A stretch of 64,000 nucleotides of DNA from assembly GCA_012845835.1 (NCBI GenBank), contig JABAKD010000019.1, forward strand, positions 3,309,032-3,373,031. Reading direction: 5' to 3'. The notes beneath the pieces were generated by a model that was not told the DNA's origin, did not search any database, and worked only from the letters and a program-made list of their open reading frames with translations. The stretch is from Undaria pinnatifida. Taxonomy: Eukaryota; Sar; Phaeophyceae; Laminariales; Alariaceae. Position numbers and translations under genes: made by a program. Shown piece by piece: positions 45,181 to 55,105 of this stretch (the stretch's first letter is position 1; every line of letters begins with the position of its first letter).

Positions 45181-46320
45181 GGTAAGAGTATGATACCACA
45201 GTACCGTCGCCTTTGTTGCAGCACCCTACAGTAATTATAGTGGGGGGTGGCTCGCGGCGTCCCAGCCCTAATGTGGGGGGGGGGCGCGCAGAGGACTGCA
45301 TGGATGACGGCGTCCTCGGTAGGAGCAACCCTGACGAAAGAAGCCATCCATATCCTTTTCGCGTCTGGGTATGACGCTAGAGACGCCACGAAGCCCTTCT
45401 TGAGGTGCCAAAATAATGGCTGGCTGGGCAATCGTTTTTTTGCTGTCTTCCGCCCGGGCCGGGCCTGGCCAGACCGGGCCGGGCCTGGAGCAAGCCCGCC
45501 GACGGTCTTGAGGCAAGGGGGGAGTGTTGAATTTTTTTGGGGGGTGCGTGAGCGGAAAATTAAAATTTTGTGATTTCGGAAGGCGAGGTAGAAGACTTGT
45601 TGACGCGAGGTTGCATGGTTGTTGCACTTGTCAGATAGAAAGGGGGGGGGTGGGGGTGAAAACGAGGCACTAAGACTAATGCTACTACTAGTACAAGAGA
45701 GAAAGGGATTTCGTGCCCGCAGTTTTCTGATTGGTCAATTTTTTTGGTTGTAAATTTTGATTGGTGGAAATCCCTTTCTCTCGTATTTCGTACGGAGCAT
45801 GTGGTAGTACTATAGACTATTAATTGGGATGGTGTGTGCTTCGTTTTTTCTCGGGTAGATGACCCCAAGGAATAGAAGTGCGACGAAGGGGGTGGAGAGA
45901 CGCGGTTGAAATCTAGATAGCTGTAGCTTAACACCGCTGCGTAGGCCTCCCTACCCGCACTTGAAGACTTTTGCGGCACTTTAGTTTTGTCCAGCAAGGT
46001 GGTAGCAAGGCGCTGAGAGAGGAACTTGGAGCATGATAATTGCGCTGTTTCATGCGCCAGGAGTAACAGTATTTTAGCATGGCACGTGTATAAATGCAGG
46101 CGGGGCGTGCCGGTTGGTGCTTTTCGAAACACACCAAAATATTGGGTCGGTCGGTATGTATGGTGTGTGGGACGTGGGCATGCAACGCGTGAAGCCGGTT
46201 TACAGCTTTGTTTACGACCTTACGAGACGTGGAAAATCCATTAAATTTTGCCTGGTACCTTCAGCTGTAGCAAAAGGGGCCCTTCACACTCTCGGCTAAC
46301 AAGCAGAGCAGTCCGTTGCA
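45181..46320. other. intergenic with a small inverted repeat
   Basis: 45694-45711 (agagagaaagggatttcg) and 45764-45783 (ggaaatccctttctctcgta) are inverted copies 50 bp apart. Together they can form a ~17-bp stem or mark a very small element. The minus-strand frame of 190 codons at 45560-46132 is not recognised and lacks family resemblance. Confidence 0.4.
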
Positions 46321-46324
46321 CTGT

Positions 46325-46960
46325 CTCACGGCGTACTGAACACGACCGTAGCATGGCCGCACGAAGACATTATGGCCATTCGACAGCGTCATGGTCGTCT
46401 ATAGCATCGTGAGCGCTCGACGACGTTTTCTGACGGGACGACAGCGTACTGACCGACCGTTCAGCAGAATAATAACTGACCGCACAACATCATTACCGAC
46501 CGTGTGGGACCGCCATGACCGACCGTGGGACAACATGATCGTCCGGATGCCATCATCAATGAATATGTGGTAAGGGGATACCCTTTCATGAACAACGGCA
46601 CCATATTATCGTTGTCATGACCGCACTGCATCATAACCAATCGCGCTTCAGTGTCGTGACCGACCGCGATGATCATGACTCTTCGCACGGCGTCATCATG
46701 ACCTACCGCACAGCATGTGACCGACCGCGCGGCACTAACATGACCGATCGCACTGCATCGTCATGACCGACCGCATGACCCCACATCCCATGACCAATCG
46801 TACGGAAAACATTATAGACCGTCTCAGATTGGTTCGGCCGGCCGTATGCCATTGTTACGACCAACCGTCTGACAGCACGCGATGGCATGAATGCCACAAC
46901 GGCGATGACATCGCCAACACTGAATCTAAATCTATAGGGTGCCACATGATGACCTATTGT
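46325..46960. repeat. degenerate minisatellite rich in ATGACCGACCGC
   Basis: The words gaccgaccg, catcatgacc and cacagcatc recur every ~20-35 bp on the plus strand. They open long but meaningless frames on both strands. Confidence 0.65.
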
Positions 46961-47577
46961 CTAGGCGCGCCGGGGGCGGCTGTCATCCAAAATGGATGGG
47001 AGCATTAAGCATTCGAATCGTACAGTAAGGTCGAACGCCTACCGGTACAGGAACACCCGAACACCACAGCGCTCGCTGGGGCGTTCATGCGCCGTCGTTC
47101 TCGTTTGACACATATCATAACGTAATATCTCCAAGTGTTTAAATATTGGAGTATTTGAATGTTACCTTGTGTTTTTTCGCTGTTGTCCTGGTCCACATGG
47201 AAAGCACATATCCAACCAGCAGCAGCAGGAGATACGTGGCCAAACGTTTGTTATTACACGACAGTAGCCGGCAGCACCTTGGAGCAGGGGTTAGACTACG
47301 GACTGCTGTGTCTGGTGGGCAAAGCTCAGCGAGAAGTACATGATAAATATTGGCTCATGTTGGTGCATCACAATCCAAATAATAGTCAGCCAGCTATGAG
47401 ATCGTTTCGCTTTTTGCAAGCCAGGGGCGTTACGCCGGTCGTGTGGTCGAGCGTGTTATACTTTCCTCGTGAAGTGCAGAGGCTGGTCACTCCCGTGATT
47501 AGTGCCAAAACCAACACGACGATGCCAGGAGGGATAAGATGAGAACGGCAAACTGAAGAGCTGCTCAGATTTTAGTC
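46961..47577 (+). other. unrecognised ORF region
   Basis: An open frame at 47159-47542 (127 codons, no ATG start; contains VHHNPNNSQPAMRSFRFLQA) is the longest here. I do not recognise it. It could be a decayed exon or chance. Confidence 0.2.
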
Positions 47578-47952
47578 CAATGCTTCCTGGCTTATTACCA
47601 AGCACACATTTAGTTCCAATTTCAAAATACTCTAGTCTATGCGAGCACGTTCGAATTATCACGATACTTTACGTGCACCTCCAATGCGGCCGACATGTTA
47701 CCTCCGGCCGCCATAGACAGTAGATGCTTCCTGGCTTATTACCAGGCACACATTTTATAGAAATATTTCAAGGAATTTCGGGTCAATACTCATCTTTGCA
47801 AGCTGCGTTGTTGGTACTTTTTTTTTAATGTAATATACTATGTGGGTGAGTTTTATTTCCAATTTCAAAATATATGTGAGCACGTTCGAATTATCATGAT
47901 ACTTTACGTGCACCTCCAATGCGGCCGACATGTTACCTCCGGCCGCCATAGG
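47578..47952. repeat. ~150-bp direct duplication
   Basis: atgcttcctggcttattacc and cacgttcgaattatcacgat, then acgtgcacctccaatgcggc and cgacatgttacctccggccg, occur at 47580-47713 and again, split, at 47726-47950. Confidence 0.75.
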
Positions 47953-48017
47953 TTAGAGAAATATCAAAAGTAAGTCACAATCTCGGGCCGAATACGAGGA
48001 TCAGGGGTTCAGGCTTC

Positions 48018-48535
48018 GGGGCTCTGCGTGCTGCAGCCTGGTTGCTCGAATTCTCGATACTCGATAGAATGCCACCAAGAAAAAAGCGGCGGAACCACTA
48101 TTAATACTACTGTAACACTGCTGACGGTGTATGTGTTTCGTCATTCAGATCGTACTATCTGTAGTACCGGTAGATCGCAGATGGATTGACTGGTATCGGA
48201 TGTGGATATGCCGCTCACCGTGCACCACACTGCACCGTAGGGTTCTGCGTACTGCAGCCAGGTTGCTCGAGTGCTCGATACTCGATAGAACCTGACGAAA
48301 ACAAATTTAATGCGGCGGAACTGAGTAACAACAACAGTTGTTGCACGATTTAAATGACGTACAACACCGTCAGCAGTTACTAGTAGCTACTGCTGACGGT
48401 GTTATACGTCATTTAGATCGTGCAACAACTGCTGCTGTTACAGTACGTAGTGCAGTAGATCGCAGATGGATTGCCTGGTATCAAATGCGGAATATTGTCG
48501 TTCACCGTGCACCACACTGCACCGTGTGTTGCGTG
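48018..48535. repeat. tandem duplication of ~230 bp containing a long hairpin in the second copy
   Basis: gctctgcgtgctgcagcctg and ctcgatactcgatagaa (48018) recur at 48240. Further on, tagatcgcagatggattg and caccgtgcaccacactgc recur in both. The second copy carries the inverted repeat described separately; the first has only one arm of it. Confidence 0.7.
48327..48439. other. near-perfect hairpin, ~52-bp arms, 9-nt loop
   Basis: Left arm 48327-48378 and right arm 48388-48439 are complementary with about 5 mismatches or gaps (core cagttgttgcacgatttaaa against its reverse complement). An RNA from either strand would form a long stem. It could be a small-RNA precursor, a foldback element or a palindrome from inverted duplication. 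Confidence 0.75.
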
Positions 48536-48915
48536 ACGTGTACTGCGACGTGCGGCCGTACCCAGTTCCTAGGAAATAGGGTACTTGTAGTTGCCGTGGG
48601 TAGAGAATCCTGAGAGACAAGCAGGGGCGGAAGGGTCAGGGCAATAGTCAGCGCTAGAGTCGTAAAAAAAGAACACCGTTTGCCGACACAAAAGCCGGCC
48701 ACGAGGATGAGTAGAAGTTGTATATAATAAGGTGTCTGTGTGCAACCCGTATCTCATCGAAGGATATACCAGGTAATGGCTTACTTCAGGTGTAAACTAT
48801 GTTTTCGGCGAAAAAAAGGCATAGCTCTGTTTCCGTGAAAAAATCCGTACTTTGTCCGTTTCTCAAGAAAAATTATTATGTACAAAAGTATAAATAATTT
48901 ATCGTTACGTCCGTA

Positions 48916-48988
48916 GTCCGTGTGGCCCAATGGATAAGGCGTCTGCCTACGAAGCAGAAGATTCCGGGTTCGAGCCCCGGCATGGATT
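48916..48988 (+). tRNA. tRNA-Arg (anticodon ACG)
   Basis: 73 nt, no intron. The acceptor stem GTCCGTG pairs with CATGGAT using two G-U pairs. The D arm begins GCCC and continues AATGGATAAGGC. The anticodon stem is TCTGC/GCAGA with loop CTACGAA, giving anticodon ACG. The variable loop is AGATT and the T arm is CCGGG-TTCGAGC-CCCGG. A-box and B-box (GGTTCGAGCC) Pol III promoter elements are intact. A T-run (ctttttat) about 10 nt downstream can terminate Pol III. The unpaired base 73 is T, while Arg tRNAs usually have A or G. Confidence 0.93.
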
Positions 48989-49449
48989 ACCCGTCTTTTT
49001 ATCTATTTTCGATATTTTTTTCTTCCTGTTTTTTTTTCCTTCGCTCTGTGTTTTCATGGCATTTTTTCTGCACCGACCGATCAGGTTCAATAAGTAAGTT
49101 TGTAGTGCAGCGCTAGTTAACGATATTGGCCTGCTGTCTGTCCCCCATCGTACTTTTTTTGTGAAGGTTGAGTATTGCCGTACATGCAAGCAGCAGCCTC
49201 CAAGAATAAATAGCCTACCGGGTATTAGCTGATCGGTGACAAAATCATCGCGTATTGCCCCGGTATCGCTTCGGCGGGTGGTTCTTTTCCCCGAGACTCT
49301 TTGGAGCAGTATAGGCGGTGTGGAAGGCGTGATTTGCCGGTCAACTGGAAGCGGTAGTGTTCGTACGTAACTGGCAATTAATATTGTGTTGCTTCCTACT
49401 TGACGTAGTCCTTGCTGCTGACAGCCGATTGATCATCTCTAGTGAAGTG
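48989..49449. other. spacer between tRNA and TRIM
   Basis: T-rich Pol III termination region, then nothing recognised up to the target duplication AGTG before the TRIM. Confidence 0.4.
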
Positions 49450-49719
49450 TGTTAAGATACGGCCTCGAAAGGCCTGTAGGTATCCGAATTGGAGATCATT
49501 CGGATGGGTTTCGTATGATAAGGTTGGCGCTTTATATTCGGGAAAGTTAGGAAGTAGATCGGAGGCACGTGCCTCCGATCTCAGAAGCTATCCCCGGCTC
49601 TGGTTGAAACGAATAAAGCTACATCTCTACGAAGGAACGAAAGTGAGTACTCTCCGAGGACCTGCTCAATTGGCAGACCTGCAGGGGGCACTCTGTATCC
49701 CCACACCTTTAATTTAACA
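49450..49719 (+). repeat. 5' LTR of the TRIM
   Basis: Includes a perfect 26-bp palindrome at 49556-49581 (half-site agatcggaggcac), also intact in the 3' LTR at 50541-50566. Confidence 0.9.
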
Positions 49720-49721
49720 TG

Positions 49722-49739
49722 TGGCGTCGACGGCAGGAC
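49722..49739 (+). promoter_or_regulatory. primer-binding site of the TRIM
   Basis: tggcgtcgacggcaggac, 2 nt after the LTR. It starts TGG, the complement of the tRNA CCA end, and matches 17 of 18 bases of the site in the SMART at 51976-51993. Confidence 0.7.
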
Positions 49740-50438
49740 AAAAAGGTGTACTAATTTCGGCAATGGGGACCAACGCTTTCAACGCCGTTAACCCCTGCCG
49801 TGGCTCAGGCTCGACAACGGAGGCACGCGCCCCTAACGTTGCCCCCCTTAACCATGACTCAGGAGCCTGCACCTTGCACGCTCCCCCCAGGCACGCGTCG
49901 CGCAGCACGAAGACTGCGGCGACGACGCGTCGCCCCCATACGCGAGCGGGTGGGCGGAGTTTCTGCGGTTAACACGGGAAACGGTGAGGGCGTGGTGTGC
50001 GCGGACAATGTCGTTCGCGCGCTTTTGCCGGTCGGTGGCCAAATCGCAATAGGCCAGGTGGTCACGGGCCAGACTCTGGTGTCCCACGACACCTGAGCGG
50101 TCGAAATAGTACCTTTTCTGTGGTTGGTTTGCCGTAGAGCCTTTCCTGCCCCCCCCGCCACACCGGCGGCATGCGGCAGGTTCTAGAGCCTTTTCTGCCC
50201 CCCCCGCCACACCGGCGGCATGCGGCAGGTTTTTGATGGGTGACTATTGCCTTGCCGTAGGGTCTGCTTTTCTTTCTACTGCTTTTCTTCGCGTGTTCCT
50301 GGCTCCATAGCCAGACGGATAGAGGTGTGGGAGTGGGTTTTGAGGAGCCGCATCTGCGACTCATGGTCTAGTTCGTAGAAGCGGAGTTTCCCCGAATCTC
50401 CCATATTTCTGCATATGCGACTCATCAGGGTGGGCTAG

Positions 50439-50703
50439 TGTTAAGATACGGCCTCGAAAGGCCTGTAGGTATCCGAATTGGAGATCATTTGGATGGGTTT
50501 CGTATGATAAGGTTGGTGTTTTACGGGAAAGTTAGAAAGTAGATCGGAGGCACGTGCCTCCGATCTCAGAAGCTATCCCGGGCTCTGGTCGAAACGAATA
50601 AAGCTACATCTCTACGAAGGAACAAAAGTGAGTACTCTCCGAGGACCTGCTCAATTGGCAGACCTGCAGGGGGCACTCTGTATCCCCCACCTTTAATTTA
50701 ACA
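50439..50703 (+). repeat. 3' LTR of the TRIM
   Basis: Starts tgttaagatacggcc and ends ttaaca, then AGTG target duplication. Confidence 0.9.
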
Positions 50704-51089
50704 AGTGGCTTTATTACTGCTGCTATAATACGATACCCAAGCAAGTTGCACTGTTCTCGGGTCCATGCGCAACTTCTCTAATCACACGCCAGTATGAGAT
50801 GATAGTCATTGAACTAGCGAACCTCTTAGTGAGTGGCAGTTTCCTCTATCCACGAGCCCCAGGCGAGCCGATCAATAGAGTACCCAGAGTTTGGACTACA
50901 CAACGCGGGGCGGTATCGAGGCAGGGGGTCAAATGAAAAGTCAGCGTACCGGGGATGTAGCATACGAATAGAAATTCAGCAGTGAGTGCGAGTTGCCCCA
51001 TTTTTATCTAGTTGTAAATACCTTGAAGGATTTCTGCACCGAGGGTTGGACACTATTTATTCTGTGGTGCTGGCGTTGTATACGAATCT
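50704..51089. other. spacer before satellite array
   Basis: No gene recognised. The last part (gaaggatttctgcaccg near 51022) already resembles the satellite unit. Confidence 0.35.
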
Positions 51090-51928
51090 CAGCTAAGGAT
51101 TCTACACCGTCTGGTGTGGTGTCGACCCGGGAGAAGTCGGTTTTCGTCCCCGGTTTTTGGATTTAATGAGATATGGAAGGATTTCCGGAACGGGGATGGA
51201 GCCCTATCCTCATCGGGTGCGTTGGAAAGCCCTCCCCCTGTGAATAGATGATTGTCACACCATGCGGGGCTGTGTCTACGCGCGGGAGAAATCGGATATC
51301 GTTTCCGGTTTGCCAGGATTTCTGAAACGGGCATGGGATTCTACCCTCCCGTGGTGGCGCTGCCCTTATGTCCGAGCCCCAGCCAATCAGCGGTAAGCCA
51401 ATATGGTTGGGGTTCCACGCCGTGCGGGGCGGTGTTGAACCGGAGAATCATCGTTATTGTTCCCGCCGCCAATCAACGATAAGACAATGTGAATCGATGT
51501 TTGCCACACCATGCGGAGCTGTGTCGACCCGCGGGAGAAATCGGACATCGTTTCCGGTTTGTCAGGATTTCTGAAACGGGCATGGGATTCTATCCTCCCG
51601 TGGTGGCGCTGCCCTTATGTCCGAGCCCCAGCCAATCAGCGGTAAGCCAATTGTGAGGAAGTAGACTGAAAATGTTGAACAACAAATTCTACTCGAGTTA
51701 TTTCCTTCTAAACTCGTTTTTCCACCACATTCTCCCACACTAAACCTGACATATTGCCCAGATTATGTCAGGAACCCCGATGAGGCACCTAGTATCCAAT
51801 GCGACTTTTTCGGGATTGGAGTGACTTGCAATGATCCTATACATTGCTCTAATCGTTGTTTTTAAGTGGTTGAGTTTTACAGGTTCTTGAACAACGTGAG
51901 AAAATCCCTTTTTTTTTCTTTTTCTAGG

Positions 51929-51954
51929 AGAGGTCAGAATCGAACCAGCGACCT
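51929..51954 (-). promoter_or_regulatory. B-box-like / tRNA T-arm-like hairpin inside the SMART
   Basis: Minus-strand stem GAGGTC..GACCTC with loop containing GGTTCGATTC, close to the Pol III B-box GGTTCGANNCC. It lies about 40 nt after the A-box-like site, the spacing found in tRNA genes. Copy 2 keeps GAGGTCGCGGGTTCGATT. Function is inference. Confidence 0.5.
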
Positions 51955-51975
51955 CACTGCTGTTCATAATCTCAC

Positions 51976-51993
51976 GTCCTGCCGACGACGCCA
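51976..51993 (-). promoter_or_regulatory. primer-binding site of the SMART (also A-box-like)
   Basis: Minus-strand tggcgtcgtcggcaggac. It matches the TRIM site with one change. Its first 12 bases also fit the Pol III A-box consensus TRGCNNAGTNGG except for one base. Confidence 0.65.
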
Positions 51994-52293
51994 TTGTGAG
52001 GAAGTACACTAAAAATGTTGAACAACAAATGCTACTCGAGTTATTTCCTTCTCAACTCGTTTTTCCACCACACAATACGGTTGGGGTTCCACGCCATGCG
52101 GGGCGGTGTCGACCTGGGGAATCATCGTTATTGTTCCCACGTTTTTAGAGCTGTAGAGATTCGGGGGATTTACGAACCGGGGATGGGACCCTATCTCCCC
52201 CGTGTACGACGGAAATACCCCCCATTCCCATTAATGGACCTCTAGCCACCCAGGACAGCGCGTTGGAGCTCGAACGAATCAGCAAGCCAAACA

Positions 52294-52709
52294 TGTGGGG
52301 AGAAAACGAGTTTAGAAAGAAACAACTCGATCGAGTAGCATTTGTTGCGTAACATTATTATTCTACTTCGTCACAACGGCGTCGCAGACAGGATGTGAGG
52401 TTATGAGCAGTGAGGTCGCGGGTTCGATTTATCACCGTCTTTCCCGTAAAGAAAAAAAAAAGAGTATTTTCTCACGTTCAAGAACCTGAAAAACTCAACC
52501 ACTAAAGAACTAAAATGAGACAAAAATAGGATAGTTGCAAGTCACTCCAATACCGAAAAAGTCGCATTGGATACTGGGCATCTCATTGGGGTTCCTGGCT
52601 TTATCCGGGATGTCAGGTTTAGTGGGGGAGAATGGGGTGGAAAAACGAGTTTAGAAGGAAACAGTTCGAGTAGAATTTGTTGCGTAACATTTTTTTTTAC
52701 TTTCTCACA
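52294..52709 (+). mobile_element. SMART, copy 2, opposite orientation and diverged
   Basis: LTRs 52294-52375 and 52633-52709 share aaaacgagtttagaa, cgagtag and atttgttgcgtaacatt. The interior matches copy 1 throughout (gtgaggttatgagcagtgag, ctcacgttcaagaacctg and gtcgcattggatactggg). The primer-binding site is degraded (cggcgtcgcagacagga). The LTRs are less alike than in copy 1, so this insertion is older. The target duplication is imperfect (AACA before, AACG after). Confidence 0.82.
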
Positions 52710-53080
52710 AACGAAATTGGGGTTTCCTCACCGTGCGGGGCGGTCTCAACCCGAGAAAGCTCGGTTTTTTTCCCCGGTTGGTATAATTGTTTAAGAGGAT
52801 CTAGATATTGAACGGCCTCTGGGCCGGGGATGGGACCCTATCCTTCCGAGGTGGAGCTGGCTCAACATACGAACCCCAGCCAATCAGAGATCGTCCGGTG
52901 GGGTTGGGATGTCCACACAGTGCGGGGAGGTATCAACCCGGATGATATCCGCGTGTTAGTCCCCGGGTTGTCGGAGTAATAGATGTGTGGATGGATTCCG
53001 ATCCTGGAATGTGGCCTATCTTGCCCGGGTGATGTTTACTTTGTGTGTTAACCCCGGCCAACGAGCGATCAGACAAGATG

Positions 53081-54652
53081 ACATGTTATTATTTTCGTCT
53101 AAAACAACTCGAGCCTGAATTCTTGACTGTCAAAGTCGTAAGCGCTGTCGTCGCGTACTGTATCTACAAGAAGTGAGCGATCTACAGCTAGCAACAAGGA
53201 GCAGCATTCGAGGAGTTAAAAGACAAAGGCAGTGATACCACCGTCTTTCGCGCCTGGAACACCGTCAGCACGTCTTTCCACGATCAGACTACACACACAA
53301 GACAGTCGTGGCTGCTCGGATCTAGATGATACTATCATGCATGGTATATTTCAGAAGCTGGCTCAGTGCGCGCCCCTCAGTGGCCACGAACAGAACACGC
53401 AGCAGACATGGTCAGTCACCTTGCTGGCCCCGGGTGTTTGATTCAGTAAAAACATCATAAGAAACGCACTCGACACGTTTAGTCGCCAGACTAAAGGGTC
53501 GGTCGGCGTGTGCTCGGATATCTCCTATCAAAATCTGATGAAGCCGGGATCGGATTCACTTAAGAAACGGTAGCAAGTAGTCAATTGTTAGTCTATATTG
53601 AACTCCTGGCATTATCTTACATACTGTACGCGTAGACTATGTGTGTGGTAACGTTTTTTACCCTTTCAAATAATGAATCGAACAATTCGAAGTGCTGCCC
53701 TGCTCTAGACGAAGCATGGGTGCACCCATGCGGAGCCCTTGTATTATTTTATTATTGTTCTATTTACTACGTAGGTATAACTTGATACGTAGCCGTCATG
53801 GAATTTAGGTAAGTATCTACAGCAGCAGTCAGTAGTAAAAACAAGAACTTTACAAGCAAAACATGTTGGCTATTGGTCGTTGGTGATCGGTAGCTGGGGT
53901 ATTAGCCACATAACACGGAGTACATGGTTGATTGGCCACAAAGTAACGACACATCCACGAGCACAACACATCAAGGAGCAATGTTTCTGTGCACCGCTTG
54001 GTACAATGACCCATACATAGTCTATAGATTCGACATGAAACCATGTCATGGTTGGGGTTCCGTAGGCCGATTGCTACTGATATACCGTAGGTACATACCC
54101 TTTCTCGAGCTCTCACGGTTGTGAGCTCCATCACCGGGTTGTACATCTTGCAAAAAGGCATTTTAGCCTCATTTTGACGAGATGTGGGGGAATCTATAGC
54201 CAGCCTCATTTTCGTTTGTTTCGAATAGCCGCATCTTCGATCCCCTCTCCAATTCCTGGATGTTTTGTTGACATCCTTTGATTGCCATGTGATCTGTCTC
54301 TACGACTATCCAGGGTGGCCTAATGTTATGGAGTGCTCTCCGTAGAATGGGTAGTGTATAGATTCGACATGAAACCATGTCATGGTTGGCGTGAAACCAG
54401 GTGATATTAGACGTCACGGTCACATCAAGGCCATCATAGATGGGCTTTATTGTGGGTGACGGAGTGGGTCTGCAGGACTCCCCCTATCGTTCACTGTTTC
54501 TGCTGCTGCCCACAACTTTGCTTTGTTTGTCTTTGAGCGTCCTTTTAGAGTAGTAATGTCAGCTTTGCATCTAGACAGCAAGCCATGAGGAGAGACGAAT
54601 AAAGACAACGGAACCATGAGGATAACGCTTCCCAACACCGACACCCTGCATC
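53081..54652. other. intergenic, short repeats only
   Basis: The phrase tagattcgacatgaaaccat and gtcatggttgg occurs at 54024 and 54357. No gene recognised; the minus frame 53850-54209 lacks resemblance to any family I know. Confidence 0.35.
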
Positions 54653-54877
54653 TCACCCCCTGACAACATCTAGCCGTAGCGCGTGTGTCTTGCGATCTTG
54701 GTCAAGGACGGATCCGCCTGCCTCGCTCACAACTCTCTCTTCTGGTTTAATTCCGAGCGTTTTCCTCGCTTTCTTCATCTGAACACAGAGAGCGTTATCT
54801 ATCAACACATACATTTTCTGTGTGAATTCTACAGGCCAGAGGTTCGCGCCAAGCCTCTGGACCAGCACGTCTACCAC
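54653..54877 (-). pseudogene. unrecognised ORF fragment, partly duplicated
   Basis: Minus-strand frame of 74 codons without ATG that looks protein-like (VDVLVQRLGANLWPVEFTQK, then RKTLGIKPEERVVSEAGG). Its N-terminal part is repeated in the tandem duplication 54972-55105, where the second copy is broken (CVIGALVRRVGAS). Possibly a remnant of a gene or transposon protein. Family unknown. Confidence 0.25.
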
Positions 54878-55105
54878 ACAGTCATAAATGCGAACAACTC
54901 AGTAAAAGGTTAGGAGCCTCGACCTGGTTGTCGTTTCGCGCAAAGGCTGCAGTCCATCGGGTACGTCTAGAGTGGCTCGCGCCAACCCTCCGGACTAGCG
55001 CGCCTATCACACAGTCACACATGCGAGCACTACGCCGACAGGTTATTAACCTCGACGTGTTGGTCGCTTCGCGTAGAGCTCCCGGTCCATTGGGTACGTC
55101 AAGTA
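54840..55105. repeat. ~133-bp tandem duplication
   Basis: 54840-54970 and 54972-55105 share cgcgccaa.cctc.gga, ccacacagtca, atgcga, cctcgacctg.tt and tcgggtacgtc. About 75-80 percent alike. Confidence 0.65.

Larger units (their letters stand above)
49450..50703 (+). mobile_element. TRIM: miniature LTR retrotransposon, complete
   Basis: Direct repeats 49450-49719 (270 bp) and 50439-50703 (265 bp) begin TGTTAAGATACGG and end TTTAATTTAACA (TG..CA). They are flanked by a 4-bp target duplication AGTG (49446-49449 and 50704-50707). A TGG-starting primer-binding site (49722-49739) lies 2 bp inside the 5' LTR. A purine-rich stretch (cagggtgggctag) precedes the 3' LTR. The 719-bp interior has no protein domain and contains a ~45-bp tandem duplication (cacaccggcggcatgcggca at 50158 and 50207). 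The LTRs differ by a few indels and substitutions, so it is fairly young. Proteins must come from another element. Confidence 0.9.
51652..52072 (-). mobile_element. SMART: 421-bp LTR retrotransposon in satellite DNA, copy 1
   Basis: Terminal direct repeats 51652-51729 and 51995-52072 (78 bp each) differ at about 3 positions, and each has TG..CA ends. A 4-bp target duplication CAAT (51648-51651 and 52073-52076) interrupts a satellite unit that is otherwise continuous. On the minus strand the 5' LTR is followed after 1 nt by tggcgtcgtcggcaggac (primer-binding site). The 3' LTR is preceded by the purine-rich gtgtgggagaa. The interior is 265 bp with no ORF, and it contains a T-arm-like GGTTCGATTC within a 6-bp stem. 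Confidence 0.88.
51090..53080 (+). repeat. satellite array, ~7 units of about 150-190 bp
   Basis: The unit reads roughly: cacaccatgcggggctgtgt, cgacccgggagaaatcgg, tttccggtttgtcaggattt, ctgaaacggg.atgggatt, ctatcctcccgtggtgg, gagccccagccaatcagcgg, taagccaat. Unit starts are near 51098, 51255, 51415, 51508, 52087, 52728 and 52910. Units 51256-51405 and 51508-51650 are over 95 percent alike; outer units are more diverged. Two SMART elements (51652-52072, 52294-52709) interrupt the array. Confidence 0.8.

Noticed and set aside
46325-46960. Possible CRISPR-like or minisatellite-coded protein
   Set aside because: Repeat period and sequence are too irregular; frames are compositional.
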